DNA of 64,000 nucleotides from Flavimaricola marinus (GTDB taxonomy: Bacteria; Pseudomonadota; Alphaproteobacteria; Rhodobacterales; Rhodobacteraceae): positions 1 to 64,000 of the forward strand of contig NZ_FXZK01000004.1 in assembly GCF_900184895.1 (NCBI RefSeq). The letters are read 5' to 3'. Under the pieces are notes generated by a model that did no database searches, was not told where the DNA came from, and saw nothing but the letters and a program-made list of their open reading frames with translations. The position numbers and the translations under genes are program-made. Shown here one piece after another: positions 8,487 through 17,289 of this stretch (position 1 is its first letter; the number at the start of each line of letters is the position of its first letter).

Positions 8487-9287
8487 ATGGAACGGCCGGA
8501 TTCACCCTATTTCGGAGACCCGAAGTTTCAGGCGCTGCAAAGGGCACGAGACCTGCAAGTCGCGGAGTTATTGGATCAGCCGGGCGCGGTCATTCATGCG
8601 CGTGCCTTCACCTCGGACGATCCGGAATCCCTGGGTTGGTCACGGATCCGCAAGGTCATGGTCGACGACGGCATGGTGTCTCTTAGGGGCGTGGACGAAC
8701 GCCTTGTCGAGCGGGCCTGTGACGAACTCTCATCCTTCAACCCGGTGGTGCACCGATGGGATTTGTTCATGGCCGACGCGGAGACGCTTCGCACGGTGTG
8801 CAGGCCAATTGCCGCGTTGCCGCTGCCTGACGGGGTGATCCGAACCCCAGACGCCGAGATCACGACGGAGTTGACGCATGAGGTGCAAAAATTCCTCTCC
8901 GCGCACGGGGTGTCGCCCTTCTCCAAAGACGCGCTGCTTGGTCGTCTGTTCCCGGCCAAACTGCTGGTCCTGCAGCATTCCGACGGTCGGATCGCCGCCG
9001 CAGGATTTGCCGCGATGACCCACAACCGGTACAGCCCATTTGCCGGTGTCGCTTGGGTCGGGCTGATCGCCGTCGACCCGGAGCTGCGCGGCTTGGGGCT
9101 CGGCAAGCAGGTTGATGCCTTGTCCAACCTCGCGGCGGTAGAAGAACTCGGGGCAACCGCCACGATGGAATTCGTGGCGCGAGACAACATCCCCTCGCGG
9201 GCCATGCTGGAAAGCTGCGGGTTGCGGCATGTGACCGGCAAGTCCGTCGTCATCCTGTCAACGTCGACGGACCGGATCACCCGGTAG
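8487..9287 (+). CDS. GNAT-family N-acetyltransferase
   Basis: Protein of 266 residues. The C-terminal half is a GNAT domain: a strand VAWVGLIAVDPELRG followed by the acetyl-CoA pyrophosphate loop GLGLGKQV (Q/R-x-x-G-x-G/A type), then a helix with NLAAVEELG and the closing strand RAMLESCGLRH. The N-terminal half (about 120 residues) is not a recognisable acetyltransferase repeat but contains no other motif I know, so it may be a degenerate first GNAT lobe. The start is supported by CCGGGGGAACGCG before the ATG. Substrate unknown. The convergent neighbour is the molybdopterin enzyme. Confidence 0.8.
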   Translation: MERPDSPYFGDPKFQALQRARDLQVAELLDQPGAVIHARAFTSDDPESLGWSRIRKVMVDDGMVSLRGVDERLVERACDELSSFNPVVHRWDLFMADAETLRTVCRPIAALPLPDGVIRTPDAEITTELTHEVQKFLSAHGVSPFSKDALLGRLFPAKLLVLQHSDGRIAAAGFAAMTHNRYSPFAGVAWVGLIAVDPELRGLGLGKQVDALSNLAAVEELGATATMEFVARDNIPSRAMLESCGLRHVTGKSVVILSTSTDRITR

Positions 9288-9305
9288 GTGCTGATCGGAT
9301 TGGGG

Positions 9306-9324
9306 TCGGCGGCGTTCCCGCCGA
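9306..9324. terminator. GC-rich hairpin between convergent genes
   Basis: TCGGCGG, loop CGTTC, CCGCCGA lies between the stop codons of the acetyltransferase and the molybdopterin oxidoreductase. An alternative outer pairing TGATCGG/CCGATCA also exists. It is placed where a bidirectional terminator would be expected but lacks a clear T-run on either strand. Confidence 0.38.
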
Positions 9325-9360
9325 TCAACGTCTCGGGCAAGCCACCACCGCATCCTTGAC

Positions 9361-11637
9361 TTAAGCGAACCTCGGCGGCTTCGTCACCCGCAACTCCGGC
9401 AGCGGCTTGTCCCACTTACGCACCCGCACCAGCGCGGTGTGCGCGATGTTGCCCTGGCCCAGCCCCGACGTTCCCTTGTCGATGGTCAGCACATTGACGT
9501 TGCCGCTGACGCAGATCATCCGGCCGTCGATCTCTTGCAGATCGAGCCACGCCCCCGTGGGCAGGATCACGCAATCTGGGCGCATCTGGTCCGACAGGGC
9601 TAGCCCGGCCAAGCAGGCGCCGCGGGCGTTCTCCAACAATACGATGTCGCCTGCCGTCAGCCCGCGTGCAGCCGCGGCGTCCGGGTGCATCGTGCAAACC
9701 TCGCGACCCTCGATCTTGGAGGCCAAAGCTTCCGAGCCTTGATCCAATTGCGCATGCAGGCGGGTATCGGGCTGGATCGACAACAGATGCAGTTCATCCT
9801 CGGCCGCAGCCCCCAGCCATTCGACCGGCTCCAGCCACGTCGGATGCGCCGGGCAGTCGGGCAAGTCAGCGTCAGCGATCTTCGGGCTGAAAATGTCGAT
9901 CTTGCCGCTCTCGGTCGGTAACGGATGCGCCTCTGGATCGGCGACGAAATCGGCGAACAGCACCTTCGCCTGTTCTTCGTCCGGCACCCGGATCATCCCC
10001 TCGCGGCGAAAGTCGTCGAATGCCGGAAGGTCCAGCCCGGCGACCTTGGCCACGGGCGCGCAGCGCTCCCACAGATGGCGCAGCCATTCGTCAACCGAGC
10101 GGCCCTTGGTAAAGGCGTCGGCCGTGCCCATTCGCTCGGCAAGACCGGCCAGAATGGCATAATCGTCGCGGGCCTCGGCAAATTGCGGCATCGCAGCCGA
10201 CATGTAGATCAATCCAGCATCGCGGCGGTTGAGCATCAGGTCGTCGCGCTCGAGCGGACTGGTCGTCGGCAGCACGAAATCGGCCCGGCGTGCGGTGGCA
10301 GTCCAACTGTGGTCCATCACCACGACGGTCTCGGGCCGACGCCACGCGGCATCGAGGCGCTGCAAATCCTGATGGTGGTGAAACGGGTTGCCGCCCGCCC
10401 ACCAGACCAGACGGGCATCAGGATAGGTGCGGTCTGTTCCGGCATAGGTGTAGGGCGCACCCGGCGCCTCGAGCATGTCGGCAACGCGGGCCACCGGGAT
10501 GAAATCAGTCACACGATTCTGCCCCTGCGGCACAGACGGCCACGGGACCAGCCGGGCTGGGCGACCCACAGGCGTGGTGCAGCCATAGCCAAACCCATAG
10601 CCCGTCCCCGGTTGTCCGATCTGACCGAGCATCGCAGCCAGCGCCAAAGCGGCCCACATCGCCTGCTCACCATGATCGGCCCGCTGCAACGACCAAGTGA
10701 CGGCGATCATCGTCCGGCTCTTTGCCATCCGGGCGGCCAAAGCGCGGATCGCTTCGGCAGACACATCACAGATCTGGGCGGCCCACTCGGCGGTCTTGGG
10801 CAGGCCGTCATCAGTGCCCATCACATAGGTCTCAAACCTGTCAGCGCCGTGTGTGTATCGCGCCAGAAAGTCACGGTCGGCCAACCCCGCTGCAAATATC
10901 TCATGGGCCAGAGCGAGGATCAGCGCGGTATCGGTGCCGGGGCGGATCGCCAGCCACTCGGCCCCCGGCAAATCCGTGGCAAGCGGCGAGACATTGACGC
11001 AAGCCATTCCGTTGGCCCGCGCCCGGCCCATCCACGTTTCGACCTCGTGGGTCGTGGTGCCAGCGGAGGAAACCTGCGCTGTGCGGGCCGAGACACCGCC
11101 GAATGCCACGAACAACTCGCAATGCTCCGCAACGGACGACCAGCTGGTCGTCTGATCCTGCACCGCATTCAGGCTCATTCCCACTACGAACGGGAACAAG
11201 ACTTCGGCCGCCGCATGAGAATAGGTATCGCGCGACGACACATAACCGCCGATCCCGTTCAGGAACCGCCGGAGCTGAGACTGCGCATGGTGAAATCGGC
11301 CAGCACTCGCCCAGCCGTAAGAGCCGGCATATATCGCCTCGTTCCCGTGAGTGTCGATGACCCGGCGAAGCTCTTCGGCAAGCATGTCGAGCGCCTCGTC
11401 CCAAGGGACTTCTCGGAACACAGCATCTCCCGAACGGTCGTGATCACGATGTTTCAACCAGCCCTCGCGGATCGAAGGGCGAGCAATCCGGGCGTCGGAA
11501 TTGCGCATCGCACTCACCCAGCCGCGGCCAATGCGCGACGGGTTGAGGTCCGTATCCACCGGGGTCAGAGACAGGTCCTCGCCCTCGCCGGCCAAACGAT
11601 AGCTTCCCCAATGCGCAGCTGTGTATTTCTGTCCCAT
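9361..11637 (-). CDS. Molybdopterin-dependent oxidoreductase, DMSO/TMAO/biotin-sulfoxide reductase type
   Basis: Large catalytic subunit of 758 residues of the DMSO-reductase family. The N-terminus starts KYTAAHWGSYRL, as in BisC/TorA/DorA proteins, and lacks the Cys motif for a [4Fe-4S] cluster. The Mo-ligand region is YAGSYGWASAGRFHHAQSQL, with a Ser in the position expected for this subgroup. The molybdopterin dinucleotide-binding C-terminal domain shows DLHAQLDQGSEA-like residues and VLLENARGACLAGL. There is no twin-arginine signal, so it is predicted to be cytoplasmic and closer to biotin/methionine-sulfoxide reductases than to periplasmic TMAO reductase. The ATG at 11637 has GAAGG nine bases upstream; an ATG three codons earlier (11646) is possible. 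Confidence 0.88.
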   Translation of the reverse strand: MGQKYTAAHWGSYRLAGEGEDLSLTPVDTDLNPSRIGRGWVSAMRNSDARIARPSIREGWLKHRDHDRSGDAVFREVPWDEALDMLAEELRRVIDTHGNEAIYAGSYGWASAGRFHHAQSQLRRFLNGIGGYVSSRDTYSHAAAEVLFPFVVGMSLNAVQDQTTSWSSVAEHCELFVAFGGVSARTAQVSSAGTTTHEVETWMGRARANGMACVNVSPLATDLPGAEWLAIRPGTDTALILALAHEIFAAGLADRDFLARYTHGADRFETYVMGTDDGLPKTAEWAAQICDVSAEAIRALAARMAKSRTMIAVTWSLQRADHGEQAMWAALALAAMLGQIGQPGTGYGFGYGCTTPVGRPARLVPWPSVPQGQNRVTDFIPVARVADMLEAPGAPYTYAGTDRTYPDARLVWWAGGNPFHHHQDLQRLDAAWRRPETVVVMDHSWTATARRADFVLPTTSPLERDDLMLNRRDAGLIYMSAAMPQFAEARDDYAILAGLAERMGTADAFTKGRSVDEWLRHLWERCAPVAKVAGLDLPAFDDFRREGMIRVPDEEQAKVLFADFVADPEAHPLPTESGKIDIFSPKIADADLPDCPAHPTWLEPVEWLGAAAEDELHLLSIQPDTRLHAQLDQGSEALASKIEGREVCTMHPDAAAARGLTAGDIVLLENARGACLAGLALSDQMRPDCVILPTGAWLDLQEIDGRMICVSGNVNVLTIDKGTSGLGQGNIAHTALVRVRKWDKPLPELRVTKPPRFA

Positions 11638-11673
11638 GGTCGCCATCCTTCGGAGTGCCTGATCTGGGAAGTG

Positions 11674-12999
11674 TTAGCCCCAAAGACTGCGACGCAAAAG
11701 GCCCTCGATATCCACTCGGGCACCCAGCCGGGCCGCGAGGAGGAACATGCCTCCAAACTTGCGCTGCAAATACAGCACGTCGATCGGCAGCGGAGGCGGC
11801 ACAAAGCCGTCGTCGGCCAAGGCCATGCCCTCGGCCTGAAGCCGTTGCGCCAGGTCCGTCCCGCCAAAGTCGAACGAAGGCGCACGGATCGCGTCGAACA
11901 CCATCGCGATCATCGACAGGATACGCGCGCGGTGGGCCGGAGCGGTATCCGTGGCAAAGAACCCGATCTCCAGACAAGCGGCCTCGACCCGCTCTGTGTC
12001 GGCCTCCAGACCAGCGATCATCAATCGGCGATACTGCTCGGCAACGGTGCGGGAGATCTCGCGGGTCGCCCCGAAATCCAAGAGCACGATCCGGCCGGTC
12101 TCAGGCTCATAGCGATAGTTGGCAAAGTTCGGATCGGTCTGCATGAGGCCAAAGTCGAAAAGCTCTGCCAGCATCAGGGCGATGAGCCTGCCCGCAATCC
12201 CGTCGCGCAACTCCTGGCTCGCCTCCGTGGCCTCTTCGACAGGGCGACCCTGCGCGAACGACATCGACAGGATCTGCGGTGTGGTCCAATCCTCATACCG
12301 CTCGGGCACCACAAAACCGGGGTCGGCGCGTAGCAGATCGGCAAAGCGGTGCAGATAGCGGCCTTCGCGAAGATAGTCCGTCTCTTCATGCAACTGCTCA
12401 CGGGCGGCGCTGAGATAGGGTGCGATGTCGAGCCCGGCAGGCACCAGCCCCGACATGCGGATCAGGGCACCCACGTTCGAAACATCGCTGTCGATGCTCT
12501 GGGCAACGCCGGGGTATTGAACCTTGATCGCCATCTCGCGGCGGTCCTTCAATCGGGCGCGGTGGACCTGTCCAATCGACGCCGCAGCGATGGGGCGCAC
12601 TTCAAATTGCGCAAATCGAGCAAGCCAGCCCTCCGGCCATTGCGCATTGAGCACGGATTTCAGTTGGGCGGGCGGCATGAAATGGGCGTCCGAACGGAGC
12701 CGCGCCATGATCTGCGATAGTTCCGGCGGCAGCACCTCGCCGCTGTCCATCGAGATCAACTGACCGATCTTCATCGCTGCGCCACGCATCTTTGAAAGCT
12801 CATCCGCAATGCGGGTCACATTGCGCGGTGTCAGCATCAGGTCGCGCATCGACGGGCGCTCGCCGCGACTCATCCGGGCCGCGCCGTTCAAGGCCATGTT
12901 GCCCGCGATACCGGCCGTCAGCGACCCAAGCCGGCCGAGGCGGGAAAGCCGACCACTTGGGACGGCAACCGGGCGGGCATTTGGGGAGCTGTCTGTCAT
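11674..12999 (-). CDS. ABC1/UbiB-family atypical protein kinase (ADCK-like)
   Basis: Protein of 441 residues. Family hallmarks in order: the KxGQ motif (MKIGQLISM), the Ala-rich loop replacing the P-loop (AAASIGQVHRA), the ATP-contacting Lys in MAIKVQYPG, the ETDYLREG helix, the catalytic-like segment around LMQTDPNFANYRY and the DFG-like VLLDFGATREI. These kinases act in or near ubiquinone biosynthesis. This copy lacks a C-terminal membrane segment, and I see no ubi genes beside it, so it is probably a paralog of UbiB and not UbiB itself. GGAGGAAG immediately precedes the ATG. It lies in the same direction as the molybdoenzyme, 36 bases upstream of it. Confidence 0.88.
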   Translation of the reverse strand: MTDSSPNARPVAVPSGRLSRLGRLGSLTAGIAGNMALNGAARMSRGERPSMRDLMLTPRNVTRIADELSKMRGAAMKIGQLISMDSGEVLPPELSQIMARLRSDAHFMPPAQLKSVLNAQWPEGWLARFAQFEVRPIAAASIGQVHRARLKDRREMAIKVQYPGVAQSIDSDVSNVGALIRMSGLVPAGLDIAPYLSAAREQLHEETDYLREGRYLHRFADLLRADPGFVVPERYEDWTTPQILSMSFAQGRPVEEATEASQELRDGIAGRLIALMLAELFDFGLMQTDPNFANYRYEPETGRIVLLDFGATREISRTVAEQYRRLMIAGLEADTERVEAACLEIGFFATDTAPAHRARILSMIAMVFDAIRAPSFDFGGTDLAQRLQAEGMALADDGFVPPPLPIDVLYLQRKFGGMFLLAARLGARVDIEGLLRRSLWG

Positions 13000-13062
13000 C
13001 TTCCTCCGGAGCGGCGATATCGGCCAAGGCGTGAGCTAGCTGGGGCGGCCACGTCGGCAAGC

Positions 13063-13521
13063 CTAGCGGGCAAACAGCCGCACCGAGGCAATCGCGACAT
13101 CGGCGTGAAAGGCCTCTCCGATCGCAAGAACGCCGACACGGCGCAAACGAGCGACATCAAGGGCGGCATCGGTCCGGTGCGGCTCGAAACTTGCAAATGG
13201 CAGGCGGATCGTCTTCCACTCGGAAGACGCATCGAATTCGGCCCGAAACGATTGCCAGGGACGCGTCAGCTGATCGGTGCGCAGCCGCATTTCATAGGTG
13301 TGATCGTTGCCGAAGACATCGATCTCGAACCCGTCCCACGCGCTGGCATCAAGGGCGAGATCAAAGGCGGCCTGCACGAACCCGCCATTGTTCTCCAGCG
13401 ACACGTCGCCCTTCAGCCGGACGGCATCGCGGCCCGCGATCGTCTCGTGCGACAGAGTGCCGGTCGAAACGCCACCCATCACCGTATCCGCCACGTATTC
13501 CCACTCTGGCGATAACTCCAT
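13063..13521 (-). CDS. CIA30-family protein (complex I intermediate-associated protein 30-like)
   Basis: Compact protein of 152 residues corresponding to a stand-alone CIA30 domain. Visible features are WEYVADTVMGGVSTGTL near the start, LKGDVSLENNGGFVQAAF, the DVFGNDHTYEMRLRT stretch and RRVGVLAIG near the end. This is a jelly-roll (galactose-binding-like) fold known from mitochondrial complex I assembly and from bacterial proteins of unknown role. There is no signal peptide. GGGAGG precedes the ATG. It is upstream of and co-directional with the ABC1 kinase (63 bases apart), an association that hints at respiratory-chain or quinone function; that is inference. Confidence 0.85.
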   Translation of the reverse strand: MELSPEWEYVADTVMGGVSTGTLSHETIAGRDAVRLKGDVSLENNGGFVQAAFDLALDASAWDGFEIDVFGNDHTYEMRLRTDQLTRPWQSFRAEFDASSEWKTIRLPFASFEPHRTDAALDVARLRRVGVLAIGEAFHADVAIASVRLFAR

Positions 13522-13670
13522 CAGGCACCTCCCTTGATCGATATGGGATGTAGCGCGGTTTGGGGACGGCCCAACCCCCGAGTTCGGAAGAGAGGCTTTT
13601 GCGCGCGGCTCTGCGCCAACCCAACGGCAAGCGCGGGCCCGAGAGGCGAGTCGACACGATGCGGGAAAAC

Positions 13671-13747
13671 TGGTCGGAGTGAGAGGATTCGAACCTCCGA
13701 CCCCCTGCTCCCGAAGCAGGTGCGCTACCAGGCTGCGCTACACTCCG
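13671..13747 (-). tRNA. tRNA-Pro (anticodon CGG)
   Basis: On the minus strand the sequence begins CGGAGTG and ends CACTCCG-A-CCA, giving a 7-bp acceptor stem with an encoded CCA. The anticodon arm is CCTGC-TTCGGGA-GCAGG, so the anticodon is CGG, reading proline codon CCG. The T-arm contains GGTTCGAATCC and the D-arm GCGCAGCCTGGTAGCGC. Length is 77 nucleotides. It stands alone between the CIA30 gene and the DMT transporter. No integrase or att duplication was seen next to it. Confidence 0.97.
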
Positions 13748-13792
13748 ACCGATGCCGCGCGACCTAGCGCGACAAGCGGGCATTTGCAAGGA

Positions 13793-14767
13793 TTATTCAG
13801 GCTCCGAATGCGAGACGGCGACGCTCGCGCCAAAGCCTTGCAGGACCGGACGACGGGGGGTCGTGCCGGTCTCTGGCCGGGCGCGGCTGCGCAGGACGGG
13901 GCGGTTGACCGACACGTTCGATTGGCCCTCGCGCAGGACGATATACAAGCCACTGGCAATGATGATCGAGGCACCGACAATCGTGGCGGCGCTGGGGTAT
14001 TCGTCAAAGAACAGCGCACCATAGAGGGCGGCCCACAAGATTTGCGAATACTGCATCGGGGCGACGACGACGGCCTCTCCGGCCTTGTAGGCAAAAATGA
14101 TGATCAGGCCGCCCGCAGACCCCATCAGCGCCATCGCGCCAAATGCGCCCAGATGCTCGATCGGCGGCGGTTCGTAGACAAACGGCAAGGCGCAGGCCAT
14201 CAGAACGAAGTTCGCGGTCATCGGATACAACAGTAGAACGACAGAGCGTTCCTCCGATCCGATCTTGCGCACGATGATCGATGCGACAGAGCCGCCGACC
14301 GCCGCACCCAAAGCGCCCAGATGGCCAAGCGTCAGCGAGGTCTCGCCGGGCTGCAGCACCACGATCACGCCGGCCAGACCGACACAGATGGCCAAGCCCC
14401 GACGTATGCCCACTTTCTCGCCAAGAACCGGAATCGCCAGAAGCGTGATGATCAGCGGGGTGGCAAAGATGATCGCATAGACCTCGGCCAAGGGCAGAAC
14501 CGAGAACGCATAGAACGCGCTCAGACCGGTCAGCACCGCCGCCGCCGTCCGCAGCGCAATCCACCACGGATGCACCGGCAAAAGGGTGCCGGGTGTCCGG
14601 TCACGCATCAGCATCAGAAGGGCCAGAGGAAAGCTGAACAGCACCGAGTAAAAGATCAGCTGTATCGGCGAATAGATCCCGCCCATCAGTTTCACGACCA
14701 CATCGTGAGTGGCATAGACGGCAAACGCCAGCAAAGCGAGCAGTGCGCCTTTTGCATTGGGGGTCAT
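13793..14767 (-). CDS. DMT-superfamily transporter, EamA domains
   Basis: Integral membrane protein of 324 residues with ten predicted hydrophobic helices arranged as two EamA repeats. The first begins GALLALLAFAVYATHDVVVKL; the end of repeat one is FATPLIITLLAIPVLGEKVGIRR and the end of repeat two is ALFFDEYPSAATIVGASIII, each with the helix followed by an acidic residue typical of the family. A charged C-terminal tail of about 35 residues follows. The start at 14767 is chosen because AAGGA lies 7 bases upstream; a longer in-frame start at 14839 is poorly supported. Family members export amino acids or metabolites. The substrate here is unknown. Confidence 0.9.
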   Translation of the reverse strand: MTPNAKGALLALLAFAVYATHDVVVKLMGGIYSPIQLIFYSVLFSFPLALLMLMRDRTPGTLLPVHPWWIALRTAAAVLTGLSAFYAFSVLPLAEVYAIIFATPLIITLLAIPVLGEKVGIRRGLAICVGLAGVIVVLQPGETSLTLGHLGALGAAVGGSVASIIVRKIGSEERSVVLLLYPMTANFVLMACALPFVYEPPPIEHLGAFGAMALMGSAGGLIIIFAYKAGEAVVVAPMQYSQILWAALYGALFFDEYPSAATIVGASIIIASGLYIVLREGQSNVSVNRPVLRSRARPETGTTPRRPVLQGFGASVAVSHSEPE

Positions 14768-14953
14768 GGTCGGATCCTTCACGATAAGCTTGGCTTTGCG
14801 ATACAGTACAGCTTTCAAACAGGCAGACGGGGGCTGCAAGGTCTAAGCCGGCAAAAACCGAGAAAAGCTGACGATCTGCTGTTATTGAGGCAGAGTGCGA
14901 ACGCCGCAGCCGCCCGGTGGCGGCGCTGTCGAAAACGGTGGCCCCAGAACGGC

Positions 14954-14979
14954 GAAAGCCGCCCGGCAAGGCGGCTTTC
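14954..14979. terminator. Terminator hairpin downstream of leuB
   Basis: GAAAGCCGCC, loop CGGCAA, GGCGGCTTTC forms a perfect 10-bp stem 24 bases past the leuB stop codon. The three A and three T at its base make it readable as an intrinsic terminator in either direction, and it separates leuB from the DMT transporter promoter. Confidence 0.75.
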
Positions 14980-15002
14980 AGTTCGGTGCTCGGGCCTCTC
15001 GA

Positions 15003-16109
15003 TCAGAGGCTGGCGTCAAGGGCAGCCACGATGGCATCGCCCATTTCCGTGGTCGAGATCGGTGTGCCACCTTCGGGGCCCATCAGGTCGGCGGTGCGCA
15101 GACCATCGGCCAGCACCTTGTTGACCGCCTCTTCCAGACGGGTCGCCTCGTCGCCCTTGTCAAAGGAATAACGCAGCGCCATGGCAAAGCTCAGGATGCA
15201 GGCGATCGGGTTCGCCTTGCCTGTGCCGGCGATGTCCGGGGCGGAGCCATGCACAGGCTCATAGAGCGCCTTCGGGCGGCCATTGGCCATCGGCAGGCCA
15301 AGCGAGGCCGAGGGGAGCATCCCCAGCGAGCCGGTCAACATCGCAGCGGCATCGGACAGCAGATCGCCGAACAGGTTGTCGGTGACGATCACGTCGAATT
15401 GCTTGGGATTGCGGACAAGCTGCATCGCGCCATTGTCGGCATACATGTGGCTCAGCTCCACATCGGCATATTCCTCGGCATGGATTTTGGTGACCACCTC
15501 GCGCCAGAGCACGCCGGATTCCATCACATTGGCCTTCTCCATCGAGCAGACCTTGTTGCCGCGCTTGCGAGCCAGTTCAAACGCCGAGCGGGCGACGCGG
15601 GCGATCTCGCTCTCGGTATAGCGCTGGGTGTTGATGCCGACACGCTCGTTGCCTTCGGTAAAGATCCCGCGCGGTTCGCCGAAGTAGACGCCCGAGGTCA
15701 GCTCGCGGATGATCATGATGTCGAGACCGGCGACAATATCTTTCTTGAGCGACGAGAAGTCGGCCAGCGCGTCAAAGCACTGTGCCGGGCGCAGGTTGGC
15801 AAACAGATCCATCTCCTTGCGAAGGCGCAACAGGCCTCGCTCGGGCTTCACGCTGAAATCCAGATCGTCGTATTTCGGGCCGCCGACAGCACCCAGCAGA
15901 ACGGCGTCGACCGATTGGGCCTTTTCCATCGTGGCATCGGTTAGAGGGGTTCCGTGGGCATCGTAGGCGCAGCCGCCGACCAGATCCTCCGAGACGTCAA
16001 AAGCCATATCGCGCTTGGCACCGAACCAGCCGATCACCTTTTTGACTTCGTCCATGACTTCGGGACCGATGCCGTCACCGGCAAGGATAAGAAGGGAAGG
16101 GTTGGCCAT
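15003..16109 (-). CDS. leuB: 3-isopropylmalate dehydrogenase
   Basis: NAD-dependent decarboxylating dehydrogenase of 368 residues that converts 3-isopropylmalate to 2-oxoisocaproate in leucine synthesis. Motifs include [12 protein letters not shown] at the N-terminus, GAVGGPKYD, the substrate Arg region [15 protein letters not shown], the [14 protein letters not shown] stretch, [10 protein letters not shown], the metal-binding Asp cluster [17 protein letters not shown] and the NAD loop [17 protein letters not shown]. Length is as expected. It is not directly adjacent to leuD/leuC, about 4.4 kb of other genes intervening on the same strand or opposite strand. Confidence 0.97.
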   Translation of the reverse strand: MANPSLLILAGDGIGPEVMDEVKKVIGWFGAKRDMAFDVSEDLVGGCAYDAHGTPLTDATMEKAQSVDAVLLGAVGGPKYDDLDFSVKPERGLLRLRKEMDLFANLRPAQCFDALADFSSLKKDIVAGLDIMIIRELTSGVYFGEPRGIFTEGNERVGINTQRYTESEIARVARSAFELARKRGNKVCSMEKANVMESGVLWREVVTKIHAEEYADVELSHMYADNGAMQLVRNPKQFDVIVTDNLFGDLLSDAAAMLTGSLGMLPSASLGLPMANGRPKALYEPVHGSAPDIAGTGKANPIACILSFAMALRYSFDKGDEATRLEEAVNKVLADGLRTADLMGPEGGTPISTTEMGDAIVAALDASL

Positions 16110-16288
16110 TGCGCTGATCCTCGAAATAAGTGGTTTCAGCGGGCGTAGCCAAGTGCCGGCAAAGGGTCAAGGTCGCGCCGCGCCGAAGCAGGCCCTGATG
16201 CGAGGATTTGCAGCGCCGGCGCTCGCCGTCCGAGGCGGCAATACACACCGGCGCCCCCGGCGGTGGGCCGCGTTCCATAAACCGGGGG

Positions 16289-17197
16289 CTACCGGGCGTC
16301 AGCCGCAATCACCTTGCGCAGCCCGTCGGCCAGCAAATCCCAAACCCGCCGAATGCGCGGGCTCTGACGCATGGCTTCGTGGGCGGTCAGCCAAACAGGC
16401 AGCAAGGGCAGGGGATAATCCAGACTGATTTCCTGCAACGACGGGTCCGCCCGGCCCACCTGCGCCTGACCAAAGCCGATGCCACAACCTGCCCGAACCA
16501 AGGCCCAGTTCGCCAGATTGGCGTCGCAGCGAGTCTTGAAGCTGTCGCGGGTGACAGGCAGGCCAAAGTGGGTCATCGCCTCCAGCATCGCCGGATTGGC
16601 GTCATAGCCGACGAGGTCATGGGTCAGGAACTCCGTGGCATCGGCGGGGATGCCGCGGCGGGCGACATAGCTCTTGGCCGCGAACATCGCCAATTTCAGA
16701 TCGCCGATATGCTGGGTCACAAGGTCCAGTTGGGTCGGGCGATACATCCGCACCGCGATATCGGCCTCGCGGTAGAGCAGGTTGGTGGAGGTATCGCTAG
16801 GGACCAGCTCCAGCGCGATCTGCGGCTCGACTTCGCGGATATGGGCGAGGATTTCAGGCAGGTGAAACACGCTTATCGCATCGCTGGAGGTGATGCGCAC
16901 GGTGCCCTCCAGACGACCGGCCTGACCGGCTGCGGTCAGCGCGATCTGGTTCACCGCCTCGCGCATCTGGCGAGCGGCCGGAACAAGAGCCAGCCCGGTC
17001 TCGGTCAGCTCGAACCCCTTGGCGTGGCGGTGAAACAGTTCCGCGTCCAACTGCGCCTCAATCGCCTTGATCTGGCGGCCAAGCGTCGGCTGACTTGCGC
17101 CCAACTGACGGGCGGCGGCCGACAGACTGCCGGTTTCTGCCACGGCGAGGAACGCCTGGATCAAAGACCAATCTACGGAAGGGAGCGCAAAGTTCAT
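16289..17197 (-). CDS. LysR-family transcriptional regulator
   Basis: Regulator of 302 residues. The N-terminal winged helix is clear: DWSLIQAFLAVAETGSLSAA, then RQLGASQPTLGRQIKAIE and LFHRHAKGFELTETG. The remainder is the periplasmic-binding-like co-inducer domain, starting LEGTVRITSSDAISV. It is divergent from the NAD(P)-binding protein at 17290 with 92 bases between starts, so that gene is the likely target. A 14-bp dyad overlaps the LysR start codon. The inducer is unknown. Confidence 0.93.
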   Translation of the reverse strand: MNFALPSVDWSLIQAFLAVAETGSLSAAARQLGASQPTLGRQIKAIEAQLDAELFHRHAKGFELTETGLALVPAARQMREAVNQIALTAAGQAGRLEGTVRITSSDAISVFHLPEILAHIREVEPQIALELVPSDTSTNLLYREADIAVRMYRPTQLDLVTQHIGDLKLAMFAAKSYVARRGIPADATEFLTHDLVGYDANPAMLEAMTHFGLPVTRDSFKTRCDANLANWALVRAGCGIGFGQAQVGRADPSLQEISLDYPLPLLPVWLTAHEAMRQSPRIRRVWDLLADGLRKVIAADAR

Positions 17198-17209
17198 TCA
17201 AAATTGAAT
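17196..17209. promoter_or_regulatory. Dyad in LysR/NAD(P)-binding protein divergent promoter
   Basis: ATTCAA-AA-TTGAAT is a perfect 14-bp inverted repeat in the 92-bp divergent region. It overlaps the LysR start codon, so binding there could give autorepression. LysR boxes usually have a T-N11-A core, which this short dyad does not clearly show, so it is a candidate only. Confidence 0.35.
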
Positions 17210-17289
17210 ACACGACATAGGAATTTGGGCAATGTCTATTTGTTCTTGGTTGATGGAGAGTCCAGTCGATCCCAATTCGGAGAGGCAAC

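Noticed and set aside
9925-12333. An 802-codon open frame on the plus strand
   Set aside because: Antisense to the molybdopterin oxidoreductase and ABC1 kinase genes; composition is that of a GC-driven shadow frame and both real genes have clear motifs.
13671-13747. tRNA-Pro as an integration site of a mobile element
   Set aside because: No integrase, no duplicated tRNA 3' end and no change in gene style around it.
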